From Bacillus sp. FJAT-28004 (GTDB lineage Bacteria > Bacillota > Bacilli > Paenibacillales > Paenibacillaceae): a DNA stretch of 64,000 bases. Each line of letters begins with the position of its first letter. The stretch's first letter is position 1. Positions 27,030-36,852 of the stretch are shown piece after piece. Location of the stretch: positions 3,951,093-4,015,092 of the forward strand of contig NZ_LGHP01000001.1 of assembly GCF_001280845.1 (NCBI RefSeq), in the 5' to 3' direction. A program made the translations under genes and the position numbers. The notes below the pieces were generated by a model. It ran no database searches. It saw only the letters and a list, made by a program, of their open reading frames with translations, and was not told the origin of the DNA.

Positions 27030-27614
27030 TTACGCAAGTTTCTCAATAACTTTATCAACCAAGCCGTACTCTTTGGCTTCTGCTGCACTCATGAAGTAAT
27101 CGCGGTCAGTATCTTTCTCGATACGCTCAAGCGATTGTCCACTGCGCTCTGCCAAGATGCCGTTCAGCTTGTCACGCATAAGGATAATGCGTTTCGCACG
27201 AATGGCGATATCGCTTGCTTGACCTTCTGCACCGCCAAGTGGCTGATGGATCATTACTTCACTGTTTGGTAGCGCGTAACGTTTGCCGATTGCACCTGCA
27301 GTGAGCAGGAAGGCACCCATGGAAGCAGCCATACCGACACAAATCGTAGATACATCCGGTTTAATATATTGCATCGTATCGTAAATAGCCATGCCTGCCG
27401 TAATTGAACCGCCCGGGCTGTTAATATAAAGAGAAATGTCTTTCTCAGGGTCGTCTGCTGCCAAGAATAACAATTGTGCGATGATGGAGTTGGCAACCAC
27501 GTCATTTACACCTGATCCTAGAAAAATAATGCGATCTTTCAATAGGCGAGAGTAAATGTCATACGCACGCTCACCCCGATTGTTTTGCTCAATAACCATA
27601 GGAACGAAATTCAT
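27030..27614 (-). CDS. clpP: ATP-dependent Clp protease proteolytic subunit
   Basis: A 194-residue serine protease subunit that forms a double heptamer and works with ClpC, ClpX or ClpE. The catalytic serine is in [13 protein letters not shown] (about 98), the histidine in [14 protein letters not shown] (about 123) and the aspartate in [10 protein letters not shown] (about 172). Homology begins [19 protein letters not shown] at ATG 27614. A TTG at 27620, 9 nt after AGGAGG, would add two residues and is a real alternative. It is preceded by a CtsR-type operator. ClpXP also degrades tmRNA-tagged proteins, linking it to smpB-ssrA here. Confidence 0.95.
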   Translation of the reverse strand: MNFVPMVIEQNNRGERAYDIYSRLLKDRIIFLGSGVNDVVANSIIAQLLFLAADDPEKDISLYINSPGGSITAGMAIYDTMQYIKPDVSTICVGMAASMGAFLLTAGAIGKRYALPNSEVMIHQPLGGAEGQASDIAIRAKRIILMRDKLNGILAERSGQSLERIEKDTDRDYFMSAAEAKEYGLVDKVIEKLA

Positions 27615-27666
27615 ATCCAACGTAAGCCCCCTCCTAAAAAACAATGAATGGTTAAATCGTATTCTC

Positions 27667-27706
27667 ATAATAACGGATGAAAAGTCAAAAGTCAAAGATA
27701 GTCAAA
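27667..27706 (-). promoter_or_regulatory. clpP promoter with CtsR operator
   Basis: On the minus strand, TTGACT (27695-27690) and TATTAT (27672-27667) are 17 nt apart. On the plus strand the heptad AGTCAAA occurs at 27683, 27690 and 27700. The last two, with spacer GAT, fit the CtsR consensus RGTCAAA-NAN-RGTCAAA perfectly and overlap the -35 box. Repression by CtsR and induction by heat or protein stress is inferred. Confidence 0.85.
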
Positions 27707-27930
27707 GAGGTCTGTCATTCCCATGCAGCGTATAAGAAAAAAACAGGTTTGAAGTGGATTGGATGAAAAAAACAAGCGCAATTTGGAGTGTTTTTCATGA
27801 GGCAGAGGTTGGATGTTTGGGTAGGAGAATATTCGCTAGGCTCTTCCTTAAAATAAAAAAAACGTTCCAGTGTATAGGAACGGTTAGTGTGTATCAATAT
27901 AGAGTTTGAACTTACGATAAGAAGGAGTAA

Positions 27931-28005
27931 TGGCGCGCCCGCAAGGAATCGAACCTAGATCTCAGCCTTCGGAGGGCTGCGTCATATCCATTGGACCACG
28001 GGCGC
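27931..28005 (-). tRNA. tRNA-Arg (CCG)
   Basis: A 75-nt cloverleaf on the minus strand with anticodon CCG in the loop CTCCGAA, acceptor GCGCCCG paired with CGGGCGC, and an encoded CCA. It stands alone between clpP and cggR. The stretch from 27710 to 27930 holds nothing else I recognise. Confidence 0.93.
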
Positions 28006-28128
28006 ATAAGCATAATTGGTGGTTGCCGCTATCTTCTTATGTTAGAAAATAGTCGCAAAAATGATTATATGACATTAAAGATTTTAAAGCAAGTGGAGAG
28101 CAAAAATTAAATTTGTGAAAAATGTGTC

Positions 28129-28167
28129 GGAAACCGTTTTCAATTGGTAATCGGCTATTGCTACAAT
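28129..28167 (+). promoter_or_regulatory. cggR-gapA operon promoter with cre-like site
   Basis: TGCTACAAT at 28159-28167 is an extended -10 element, and TTCAAT at 28139 lies 17 nt upstream as a weak -35. GGAAACCGTTTTCAA at 28129-28143 resembles a CcpA cre site (core CG with flanking A and T runs; two mismatches to the consensus) and overlaps the -35. Catabolite control here is inferred. Confidence 0.5.
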
Positions 28168-28191
28168 CGTAGATTTCCGATAAACTAAAGG

Positions 28192-28227
28192 TGGGACTTG
28201 AAATGATACCGCGGGACATAATGAGTC
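28192..28227 (+). promoter_or_regulatory. CggR operator, tandem repeat
   Basis: TGGGAC-N6-TGAT-N4-CGGGAC-N6-AGTC follows the spacing of the known B. subtilis CggR operator (CGGGAC-N6-TGTC-N4-CGGGAC-N6-TGTC), with the two GGGAC cores exactly 20 nt apart. It lies between the promoter and cggR, so CggR would block transcription of the glycolytic operon until fructose-1,6-bisphosphate binds it. Confidence 0.75.
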
Positions 28228-28278
28228 CAACGTATTTGAACCGAATACGCTATAGGCCGATGGAGTGAAGGATGAGAG

Positions 28279-29343
28279 ATGCGTCAGATCATTGAACTGC
28301 AGCAGCAGCTTGTGCCTGATCTGCTAGAGGTCATGAAGAAACGATATTCGATTTTACATCAAGTGATGGTATCGGACTTAATCGGACGTCGAACTTTGGC
28401 TTCTGTATTATCGATGACGGAGCGTATGCTTCGGGCGGAGACCGATTTTCTAAAGGCGCAAGGGCTGCTCGAGATACACTCGGGGGGCATGCGGATTAGC
28501 GATTCAGGCAAGCTTTTGTTAGAGCAGCTTGAGCCATTTTACAAGACGATGTTCGGACTATCCGAGCTGGAGGAAACGATTCGCAGTCATTACGGACTAT
28601 CGCAGGTCATTATTGTTGCTGGCGATTCTGAGGTTTCTGCTCAAACGAAGCGAGAGCTTGGTCGTGCGGGATGTCAGGTGCTTAACAAGGTTATGCAGCC
28701 GAGTGATGTTGTGGCGGTAACAGGCGGTACGACGATTGCACAGCTGTCGAATCAACTGGTTAGCTCTTCTCAGCTGAAGACGAACTTGTTCGTGCCAGCT
28801 AGAGGCGGTCTTGGTGAGAGCTTGGATTACCAAGCCAATACGATTGCTTCAATGATGGCTAAGCGTACAGGAGCGCAATACAGACTTCTGCATGTGCCGG
28901 ATCATCTTGGAGAGGAAGCTTTTGCATCTATTATGCAGGAGCCGAACATTCGGGAAATTGTGGATGTCATCCGCAGTGCTCGCATCGTTGTACATGGTAT
29001 CGGGGATGCTATAGTTATGGCAAGACGCAGGCGGCTAGAGCGTGAGGTTATTGATGCTATGGAAGCTGAGGGTGCTTTGGCAGAGTCGTTCGGGTTTTAT
29101 TTTGACCGAAAAGGCGCTGTCGTGCACAAAATGCAAACGGTGGGGTTACGGCTCGAGGATATTGTGAAGACTGAAGTTGTTATAGGTGTAGCCGGCGGTA
29201 AGAGCAAAGGCGAGGCTATAGCGGCAGTGATGCGATTTGGACACAATGATGTGCTCGTAACGGATGAAGCAGCTGCACTCGAAATCGTAGCTTTGATTGA
29301 TCAAGAAAAGCTTAGTCAACAAGAAAGCAATAAGGAATCATGA
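28279..29343 (+). CDS. cggR: Central glycolytic genes regulator CggR
   Basis: A 354-residue SorC/DeoR-family repressor. The N-terminal winged helix includes VSDLIGRRTLASVLSMTERM (about 31-50), and the C-terminal sugar-phosphate domain includes VVAVTGGTTIAQLSNQL (about 151) and GVAGGKSKGEAIAAVMRFG near the end. In B. subtilis CggR represses gapA-pgk-tpi-pgm-eno, and fructose-1,6-bisphosphate relieves it. GAAGGATGAGAG precedes ATG 28279. The operator at 28192 and the identical downstream gene order support the call. Confidence 0.94.
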   Translation: MRQIIELQQQLVPDLLEVMKKRYSILHQVMVSDLIGRRTLASVLSMTERMLRAETDFLKAQGLLEIHSGGMRISDSGKLLLEQLEPFYKTMFGLSELEETIRSHYGLSQVIIVAGDSEVSAQTKRELGRAGCQVLNKVMQPSDVVAVTGGTTIAQLSNQLVSSSQLKTNLFVPARGGLGESLDYQANTIASMMAKRTGAQYRLLHVPDHLGEEAFASIMQEPNIREIVDVIRSARIVVHGIGDAIVMARRRRLEREVIDAMEAEGALAESFGFYFDRKGAVVHKMQTVGLRLEDIVKTEVVIGVAGGKSKGEAIAAVMRFGHNDVLVTDEAAALEIVALIDQEKLSQQESNKES

Positions 29344-29431
29344 CGCTTTGCAAATTGCTGTTCTGGCATACCTGCAAAATGTCTTGAAATATATTCAATA
29401 ATCTTTTAAAAACGCTTAGGAGGAAACAAAA

Positions 29432-30436
29432 ATGGTTAAAGTTGGTATTAATGGTTTTGGTCGCATCGGCCGTAACGTATTCCGCGCAGCACTGAACAAC
29501 CCTGATGTTCAAATCGTGGCAGTAAACGATCTTACGGATACTGCAACTCTGGCACATCTTCTGAAATACGATACAACACACGGTCAACTTGACGGTACTG
29601 TTGAAGCTAAAGAAGGCGCGCTTATCGTAAATGGCCGCGAAATCAAAGTATTCGCAGAGCGTAACCCTGCTGACCTTCCTTGGAGTTCGGTTGGCGTTGA
29701 AATCGTAGTTGAATCAACTGGTATTTTCACAGCGAAAGAAAAAGCTGAGCTTCACTTGCAAGGCGGCGCTAAAAAAGTTATCATCTCCGCTCCTGCAACG
29801 AACGAAGATATTACAGTGGTTATCGGCGTTAACGAAGATAAATACGACGCTGCGGCACACACCATTATTTCCAACGCTTCTTGCACAACGAACTGCCTAG
29901 CACCTTTCGCAAAAGTATTGAACGACAAATTCGGAATCGTTAAAGGTATGATGACTACTATTCACTCATACACAAATGACCAATCCGTTCTTGACGTTCC
30001 TCACAAAGACTTGCGTCGTGCTCGCGCAGCTGCTGAGAACATCATTCCTTCTTCAACTGGCGCAGCAAAAGCTGTTTCACTAGTTCTTCCTGAGCTTAAA
30101 GGTAAATTGAACGGTATGGCTATGCGTGTTCCTACGCCTAACGTTTCCGTAACTGACCTTGTTGCTGAGCTTAAAGTTAACGTAACTGTTGAAGAAGTTA
30201 ACGCTGCATTCAAAGAAGCTTCAGAAGGCGCTCTTAAAGGCATCATGAACTACAACGAATTGCCGCTTGTATCAAGCGACTACAACACTGATCCTGCTTC
30301 TTCCACAATTGATGGTCTTTCAACTATGGTTGTTGAAGGCAACATGGTTAAAGTTATTTCATGGTACGACAACGAGTGGGGCTACTCGAACCGTGTAGTA
30401 GATCTTGCTGCTTACATCGCTAGCAAAGGTCTGTAA
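29432..30436 (+). CDS. gapA: Glyceraldehyde-3-phosphate dehydrogenase, glycolytic
   Basis: A 334-residue NAD-dependent enzyme. NAD-binding [18 protein letters not shown] opens the protein, the active site [12 protein letters not shown] lies at about 149-160, and [16 protein letters not shown] is near the end. Strong codon bias (GCT, CGT, GTT) marks a highly expressed gene. TTAGGAGGA is the ribosome site. A terminator sits between it and pgk, so gapA mRNA may be more abundant than the rest of the operon, as known in B. subtilis. A small hairpin CTCCGC-GCAT-GCGGAG lies at 30465-30480. Confidence 0.96.
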   Translation: MVKVGINGFGRIGRNVFRAALNNPDVQIVAVNDLTDTATLAHLLKYDTTHGQLDGTVEAKEGALIVNGREIKVFAERNPADLPWSSVGVEIVVESTGIFTAKEKAELHLQGGAKKVIISAPATNEDITVVIGVNEDKYDAAAHTIISNASCTTNCLAPFAKVLNDKFGIVKGMMTTIHSYTNDQSVLDVPHKDLRRARAAAENIIPSSTGAAKAVSLVLPELKGKLNGMAMRVPTPNVSVTDLVAELKVNVTVEEVNAAFKEASEGALKGIMNYNELPLVSSDYNTDPASSTIDGLSTMVVEGNMVKVISWYDNEWGYSNRVVDLAAYIASKGL

Positions 30437-30526
30437 GCAAAGAAGACGGACTGAGGCCGCAGCTCTCCGCGCATGCGGAGTAAAGCATAGGTCTTTGATT
30501 TGGGGCTTCTAGGAGTCGTAAATCAT

Positions 30527-30566
30527 GAGGGCGTTTCTTCTTTGAAGGAACGCCCTCTTTTTTTTA
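30527..30566 (+). terminator. Terminator between gapA and pgk
   Basis: GAGGGCGTTTCTTC pairs with GAAGGAACGCCCTC and is followed by eight T. It splits the glycolytic operon; pgk expression needs read-through or its own promoter. Confidence 0.85.
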
Positions 30567-30616
30567 TAATTCTACAGCTATACCTTTCCATATCACATTT
30601 TCGGGAGGCTTCATTG

Positions 30617-31801
30617 ATGAATAAGAAAAGTGTACGTGATGTAGCAGAACTAGCTGGTAAACGAGTATTTGTTCGCGTTGATTTCAACGTGCCGCTTGAA
30701 GATGGGAAAATTACGGATGACAAACGTATTCGTGAAACACTTCCAACGATCAACTTCTTGATTGAAAAAGGCGCAAAAGTTATTCTTGCAAGTCATCTTG
30801 GACGTCCGAACGGTCAAGTGGTAGAAGAGCTTCGTCACACAGCTTCCGCAGTACGTCTTTCTGAGCTGCTAGGCAAGCAAGTAACGAAAGCTAGCGAAGC
30901 AATTGGCGAAGCTGTTGAAGCACAAGTTGCTGCACTTAACAACGGAGATGTGTTATTGCTTGAAAACGTACGTTTCTACGAAGGCGAAGAGAAAAACGAT
31001 CCAGAACTAGCGAAAGCTTTTGCAAAACTTGCTGACCTGTTCGTAAACGACGCATTCGGCGCTGCTCACCGCGCTCACGCTTCAACAGAAGGCATTGCTC
31101 ACATTTTGCCAGCTGTATCAGGCCTACTTATGGAAAGAGAGCTTGAAGTACTAGGCAAAGCGCTAAACAACCCAGAGCGTCCTTTCACAGCAATCGTTGG
31201 CGGTTCTAAAGTAAAAGACAAAATCGCAGTAATCGATAAAATGCTTGAAATTGCTGACAATGTTATTATTGGCGGCGGCTTGTCTTATACATTCTTCAAA
31301 GCACAAGGTCATGAAATCGGCAAATCACTTGTAGATAATAGCAAGCTTGATCTAGCGCTTGAGTTCATGGAAAAAGCGAAGAAGCTAGGCAAAAACTTCT
31401 TGATCCCTGTTGATATCGTTGTTACTGACGATTTCAGCGCGAACGCTAACACGCAAATCGTTGATGTTGACAGCATCCCTGCTGATTGGGAAGGTATCGA
31501 CATCGGTCCAAAAACGCGTGAAATTTATGCTGACGTTATCAAAAACTCCAAGCTAGTCGTATGGAACGGACCTATGGGCGTATTTGAAATCGAGCCATTC
31601 TCCCATGGTACACAAGCCGTTGCTCGCGCATGCGCGGAAACAGCTGGTTATACAGTTATTGGCGGCGGCGATTCCGCAGCAGCAGCTGAGAAGTTCCACC
31701 TGGCTGACAAAATGGACTTTATCTCGACAGGCGGCGGCGCTTCCCTAGAGTTTATGGAAGGTAAAGTACTTCCAGGCGTTGTAGCTCTTAACGATAAATA
31801 A
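30617..31801 (+). CDS. pgk: Phosphoglycerate kinase
   Basis: A 394-residue monomeric kinase making ATP from 1,3-bisphosphoglycerate. Seen are [19 protein letters not shown] (about 17-35), ASHLGRPNG (about 58), [15 protein letters not shown] (about 115), [16 protein letters not shown] (about 193), WNGPMGVFE near 315 and [14 protein letters not shown] near 350. ATG 30617 follows CGGGAGG. The frame is open back to 30500, but that part contains the terminator at 30527 and is not coding. Confidence 0.96.
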   Translation: MNKKSVRDVAELAGKRVFVRVDFNVPLEDGKITDDKRIRETLPTINFLIEKGAKVILASHLGRPNGQVVEELRHTASAVRLSELLGKQVTKASEAIGEAVEAQVAALNNGDVLLLENVRFYEGEEKNDPELAKAFAKLADLFVNDAFGAAHRAHASTEGIAHILPAVSGLLMERELEVLGKALNNPERPFTAIVGGSKVKDKIAVIDKMLEIADNVIIGGGLSYTFFKAQGHEIGKSLVDNSKLDLALEFMEKAKKLGKNFLIPVDIVVTDDFSANANTQIVDVDSIPADWEGIDIGPKTREIYADVIKNSKLVVWNGPMGVFEIEPFSHGTQAVARACAETAGYTVIGGGDSAAAAEKFHLADKMDFISTGGGASLEFMEGKVLPGVVALNDK

Positions 31802-31842
31802 TAGGCTTTACCAAAATAATATGATTTGAGGAGGACTTAAGC

Positions 31843-32601
31843 ATGAGCAACAGAAAACCGATTATTGCAGGTAACTGGAAAATGTTCAAAACGGTATCCG
31901 AGGCTGTAACATTTTTCTCCGAAATTAAAGGCAAAGCTGAAGTTGACGGTGTAGAGAGCGTTATTTGCGCGCCATACACAACGCTTCCAGCGCTTGTTGA
32001 AGCAGCAAAAGGCACTTCGATCGCAATCGGAGCGCAAAACGTTCACTTTGAGGACAACGGTGCTTTCACTGGTGAAATCAGCGGAGTAATGCTGAAGGAT
32101 CTAGGCGTTAAATACGTGATTATCGGTCACTCCGAGCGTCGTGCTTATTTCGCAGAGTCCGATGAGATCGTGAACAAGAAAGTTCATGCTTCCTTCAAAA
32201 ACAGCTTGCTTCCTATCGTTTGTGTAGGCGAGAAGCTTGAAGAGCGTGAAGCAGGACAAACGAAGGAAGTTTGCAAAGTGCAAACAGAAGCAGCTTTCCA
32301 AGGCGTATCTGCAGCACAAGCAGCTGAAGTCGTTATCGCATACGAGCCAATCTGGGCTATCGGCACAGGTAAATCTTCAACTTCCGAGGATGCACAAGAT
32401 GTTATCGGTTATATCCGTGGTGTTGTTGCTGGTCTTTATGATCAAGCGACTGCAGATGCGGTTCGCATTCAATACGGCGGCAGCGTGAAGCCTAATAACG
32501 TTGCTGAGTACATGGGTCAAGCTGATATTGACGGTGCACTTGTTGGCGGCGCGAGCTTAGAGCCAGCATCCTACATCGCACTGGTCGAGGGGGCCAAGTA
32601 A
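31843..32601 (+). CDS. tpiA: Triosephosphate isomerase
   Basis: A 252-residue TIM barrel. The catalytic lysine is in AGNWKMFKT (about residue 11-13), the catalytic histidine in [17 protein letters not shown] (about 95) and the catalytic glutamate in [11 protein letters not shown] (about 168). The phosphate loop [13 protein letters not shown] is near 212. GAGGAGG is the ribosome site. Its last bases carry GAGGGGG, the ribosome site of gpmI. Confidence 0.96.
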   Translation: MSNRKPIIAGNWKMFKTVSEAVTFFSEIKGKAEVDGVESVICAPYTTLPALVEAAKGTSIAIGAQNVHFEDNGAFTGEISGVMLKDLGVKYVIIGHSERRAYFAESDEIVNKKVHASFKNSLLPIVCVGEKLEEREAGQTKEVCKVQTEAAFQGVSAAQAAEVVIAYEPIWAIGTGKSSTSEDAQDVIGYIRGVVAGLYDQATADAVRIQYGGSVKPNNVAEYMGQADIDGALVGGASLEPASYIALVEGAK

Positions 32602-32602
32602 T

Positions 32603-34141
32603 ATGGCTGCTCCAAAACCTGTAGCGCTTATTATTCTAGACGGCTTCGGTTTGCGCGATGATGTAACGGGCAATGCGGTTGCACAAGCAAAAAAACCGAA
32701 CTATGACCGTTACTGGTCAACTTATCCGCATACGACATTAACGGCGTCCGGCGAGGCGGTTGGACTTCCTGAAGGTCAAATGGGCAACTCCGAGGTTGGC
32801 CACTTGAACATCGGCGCTGGCCGTATCGTTTATCAGGATCTGACTCGTATTAGTAAATCAATTCGTGACGGCGAATTTTACGACAATGAAACGATTCTTG
32901 GCGCAGTTCGTCATGTGAAAACGAATAGCAAAAAGCTTCATCTTTACGGCTTGCTATCTGATGGCGGTGTTCACAGCCACATTGAGCACTTGTTCGCTTT
33001 GCTGGAACTAGCGAAGAAGGAAGAGCTTGAAGAGGTATACATTCATGCTTTTCTTGATGGCCGCGACGTGTCCCCGGACAGTGCGAAGGGCTATCTAGAG
33101 CGTCTTCAAGCCAAAATCGAAGAGGTTGGCGTAGGCCGCATTGCGACGGTACAAGGCCGTTACTATGCAATGGACCGCGACAAGCGTTGGGAGCGTACGG
33201 AGAAATCCTACCGTGCCATGGTTTATGGTGAAGGCCCTCAATATTTCGATCCGATTCAAGCGGTAGTTGAATCCTACGAGAAATCGGTTTATGATGAATT
33301 CGTTATGCCAACGGTTATTATTGACGGTGAAAACAAGCCAGTTGGTCTTGTTGAATCCGAGGACGCGGTTATTTTCTTCAACTTCCGTCCTGACCGTGCG
33401 ATTCAATTGTCGCAAGTATTCACGAACGAGGACTTCCGCGGCTTTGACCGTGGCGAGAGCCACCCTGTTAATCTGTATTTCGTCTGCTTGACGCTATTCA
33501 GTGAAACCGTAGGCGGATTCGTTGCGTATTCACCAAAGAACCTCGATAATACGCTTGGCGAAGTGCTCGTGCAAAACAACAAGACTCAATTACGTACAGC
33601 AGAAACAGAAAAATATCCGCATGTTACGTTTTTCTTCAGCGGTGGACGCGATCATGAGCTTCCTGGCGAAACTCGTGTGCTTATTAACTCCCCTAAGGTC
33701 GCAACGTACGACCTCAAGCCGGAAATGAGCGCATATGAGCTTGCGGAGTCCACAGTACGCGAGATTGAATCTGACAAGCATGACGCAATCATTCTGAATT
33801 TCGCTAACCCTGATATGGTAGGTCACTCCGGCATGCTGGAGCCTACGATAAAAGCGGTTGAAGCGACGGATGAATGTCTTGGCAAAGTAGTGGAAGCTGT
33901 ACTAGCCAAAGGCGGCGTCTGCATCATCACGGCTGACCATGGTAATGCTGACATGGTGTTCGACGAGAATGGCCGTCCGTTTACGGCACATACGACGAAT
34001 CCGGTTCCGCTTATCGTAACGAAAGCAGGCGAGACACTTCGTGAAGGCGGTATTCTTGCAGATATCGCACCGACAGTTCTTGATTTGCTTGAGCTTGCTA
34101 AGCCAAGTGAAATGACGGGCATTACTTTAATCAACAAATAA
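32603..34141 (+). CDS. gpmI: 2,3-bisphosphoglycerate-independent phosphoglycerate mutase
   Basis: A 512-residue manganese enzyme of the alkaline phosphatase superfamily. The first metal and serine segment is [11 protein letters not shown], followed by the catalytic serine in [17 protein letters not shown] (about 58-62). [17 protein letters not shown] lies near 153, and metal ligands occur in [13 protein letters not shown] and [18 protein letters not shown] near 395-450. It starts one base after the tpiA stop, so the two are translationally coupled. Confidence 0.96.
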   Translation: MAAPKPVALIILDGFGLRDDVTGNAVAQAKKPNYDRYWSTYPHTTLTASGEAVGLPEGQMGNSEVGHLNIGAGRIVYQDLTRISKSIRDGEFYDNETILGAVRHVKTNSKKLHLYGLLSDGGVHSHIEHLFALLELAKKEELEEVYIHAFLDGRDVSPDSAKGYLERLQAKIEEVGVGRIATVQGRYYAMDRDKRWERTEKSYRAMVYGEGPQYFDPIQAVVESYEKSVYDEFVMPTVIIDGENKPVGLVESEDAVIFFNFRPDRAIQLSQVFTNEDFRGFDRGESHPVNLYFVCLTLFSETVGGFVAYSPKNLDNTLGEVLVQNNKTQLRTAETEKYPHVTFFFSGGRDHELPGETRVLINSPKVATYDLKPEMSAYELAESTVREIESDKHDAIILNFANPDMVGHSGMLEPTIKAVEATDECLGKVVEAVLAKGGVCIITADHGNADMVFDENGRPFTAHTTNPVPLIVTKAGETLREGGILADIAPTVLDLLELAKPSEMTGITLINK

Positions 34142-34144
34142 TAA

Positions 34145-35461
<1,317 letters not shown>

Positions 35462-35483
35462 GACGCAATTAGCGGCTTATTGA

Positions 35484-35521
35484 GAAGGGTATGCCTGATC
35501 AGGCATACCCTTCTTTTTTTT
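35484..35521 (+). terminator. Terminator of the glycolytic operon
   Basis: GAAGGGTATGCCTGA and its exact complement form a perfect stem that is followed by eight T. Confidence 0.92.
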
Positions 35522-35542
35522 GGACTCGTGCAGGACATAATA

Positions 35543-35566
35543 GGAGGGTAAAGTATGAACGATTAG
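35543..35566 (+). other. Strong ribosome site with a three-codon open frame
   Basis: TAGGAGGGT at about 35541-35549 is the best ribosome site near the next gene, but the ATG behind it (35555) opens only Met-Asn-Asp before TAG. The next gene must then start at TTG 35580 with the poorer AGGCGGTG. This may be a leader minicistron or the scar of a changed start region. Confidence 0.45.
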
Positions 35567-35579
35567 GCGGTGTGTAAGA

Positions 35580-36347
35580 TTGGCGAAACCTGTAATAGGC
35601 ATTCAAATGTATTCACTTCGAGATGAAACCGAGATTGATTTTTTGTCTACTTTAGAGAAGGTGGCGAAAATAGGTTATAAGGCGGTTGAATTCGCAGGAT
35701 ATTTCAAAACACCGGCGAAGGAATTGAAAAGTAAGCTGGATGAGCTAGGGTTAATCACACCCTCTGTGCATGTCCCGCTCAATTTTAGTGATACCAAACA
35801 TATGGAATCTGATTTTGAAGGACAAATCGAGTATGCATTGGAGCTTGATGTTTCTTATATTATTACGCCCTGGGCACCACTCCCTGAGTTGCCCACGAAG
35901 GATAATGTGCAGCATTTAGTCGATGTATTCACAAAATGCGCGAAACAAGTGAAAGCAGCAGGCATGCAATACGGCTACCATAATCATGATTTTGAATTTA
36001 AGCTAGTGGATAAGAAACCTGTTATCGATCATATTTTGTCGGATATGCCAGAGGAGCTCTTGCAGATGGAGTTTGATTTGGGCTGGATTTATATCGCAGG
36101 TTATAATCCGGCTGACTATTTAAAAAAATACAAGGGGCGCGTTCCTTGCGTGCATCTGAAAGACTTCTTCAAAGGGCGGAAGGATGCAGAAATCGGCAAG
36201 GGCGAGGTTGGTTATGGTGAACTGCTAAATGAGATTGAACCTGCAGGCGTTGCGTATATGTTTGTTGAGCAAGAGCAATTTGATTCGAGCTCGCTCGAAA
36301 GCGCAGCTAATAATTTCAAATATTTGAAAGAACATGGTTTTACGTGA
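35580..36347 (+). CDS. Sugar phosphate isomerase/epimerase family protein
   Basis: A 255-residue xylose-isomerase-like TIM barrel. Visible parts are GIQMYSLRDETEIDFLSTLE, KIGYKAVEFAGYF, the metal site residues in YGYHNHDFEFK (about 136) and MEFDLGWIYIAGYNPADYL, then VPCVHLKDF (about 196) and VEQEQFD near the end. This family includes inosose dehydratases and hydroxypyruvate or sugar epimerases; no substrate can be chosen from sequence. The start TTG 35580 is required because the frame is closed upstream. It is a single-gene unit after the eno terminator. Confidence 0.82.
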   Translation: MAKPVIGIQMYSLRDETEIDFLSTLEKVAKIGYKAVEFAGYFKTPAKELKSKLDELGLITPSVHVPLNFSDTKHMESDFEGQIEYALELDVSYIITPWAPLPELPTKDNVQHLVDVFTKCAKQVKAAGMQYGYHNHDFEFKLVDKKPVIDHILSDMPEELLQMEFDLGWIYIAGYNPADYLKKYKGRVPCVHLKDFFKGRKDAEIGKGEVGYGELLNEIEPAGVAYMFVEQEQFDSSSLESAANNFKYLKEHGFT

Positions 36348-36371
36348 TCAGCTAGATTAAGGGCTGTCCTA

Positions 36372-36400
36372 TTGTAATTTGTGCCCATCTATGGTACACT
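36372..36400 (+). promoter_or_regulatory. Promoter of secG
   Basis: TTGTAA at 36372 and TACACT at 36395 are 17 nt apart, and TGG before the -10 makes it an extended -10 element. Confidence 0.65.
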
Positions 36401-36445
36401 CGATTTATGTGTTTCTACGGAGCTCCTATGCTGGAGGTGGAATGA

Positions 36446-36682
36446 ATGGATATCATATTGAAAATCGTGCTCGTTATATTTTCTGTCGGCCTTATTGCTG
36501 TCGTATTATTGCAAAAAGGTAAAAGTGCAGGCTTGTCCGGAGCGATTACGGGTGGCGCTGAGCACCTTTTCGGAAAACAGAAAGCGCGCGGTTTGGATTT
36601 GTTCTTGCAGCGTTTGACAGTTGCTTTAGCAGCTGGTTTCTTCATATTGGCGCTTGTTGTTTCTTACTTCGTAAAACAATAA
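36446..36682 (+). CDS. secG: Protein translocase subunit SecG
   Basis: A 78-residue membrane protein with two helices (about 2-22 and 55-75) joined by the conserved loop [20 protein letters not shown] and LFGKQKARG. It assists the SecYE channel in preprotein export. GGAGGTGG precedes ATG 36446. Its place upstream of rnr, smpB and ssrA is conserved in Bacilli. A terminator follows. Confidence 0.95.
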   Translation: MDIILKIVLVIFSVGLIAVVLLQKGKSAGLSGAITGGAEHLFGKQKARGLDLFLQRLTVALAAGFFILALVVSYFVKQ

Positions 36683-36697
36683 CGAACACACACGCAG

Positions 36698-36725
36698 AAA
36701 GCGAGGATATTCCTCGCTTTTTTTG
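36698..36725 (+). terminator. Intrinsic terminator after secG
   Basis: AAAGCGAGGA pairs with TCCTCGCTTT around a short AT centre and is followed by a T-run. Confidence 0.88.
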
Positions 36726-36852
36726 TATTTTCATCATATTCACGGATGCGCGGCTTCCATTTCGTGTATACTACATGTTATATGACAATCTATCAACCTG
36801 CTGCAAAATGCGCTATAGCAATATGACAGGTTTATGAGGAGAAAAAATAATA

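Noticed and set aside
27715..27897. Small minus-strand open frame between clpP and tRNA-Arg
   Set aside because: No ribosome site of quality, no similarity, and composition like intergenic DNA.
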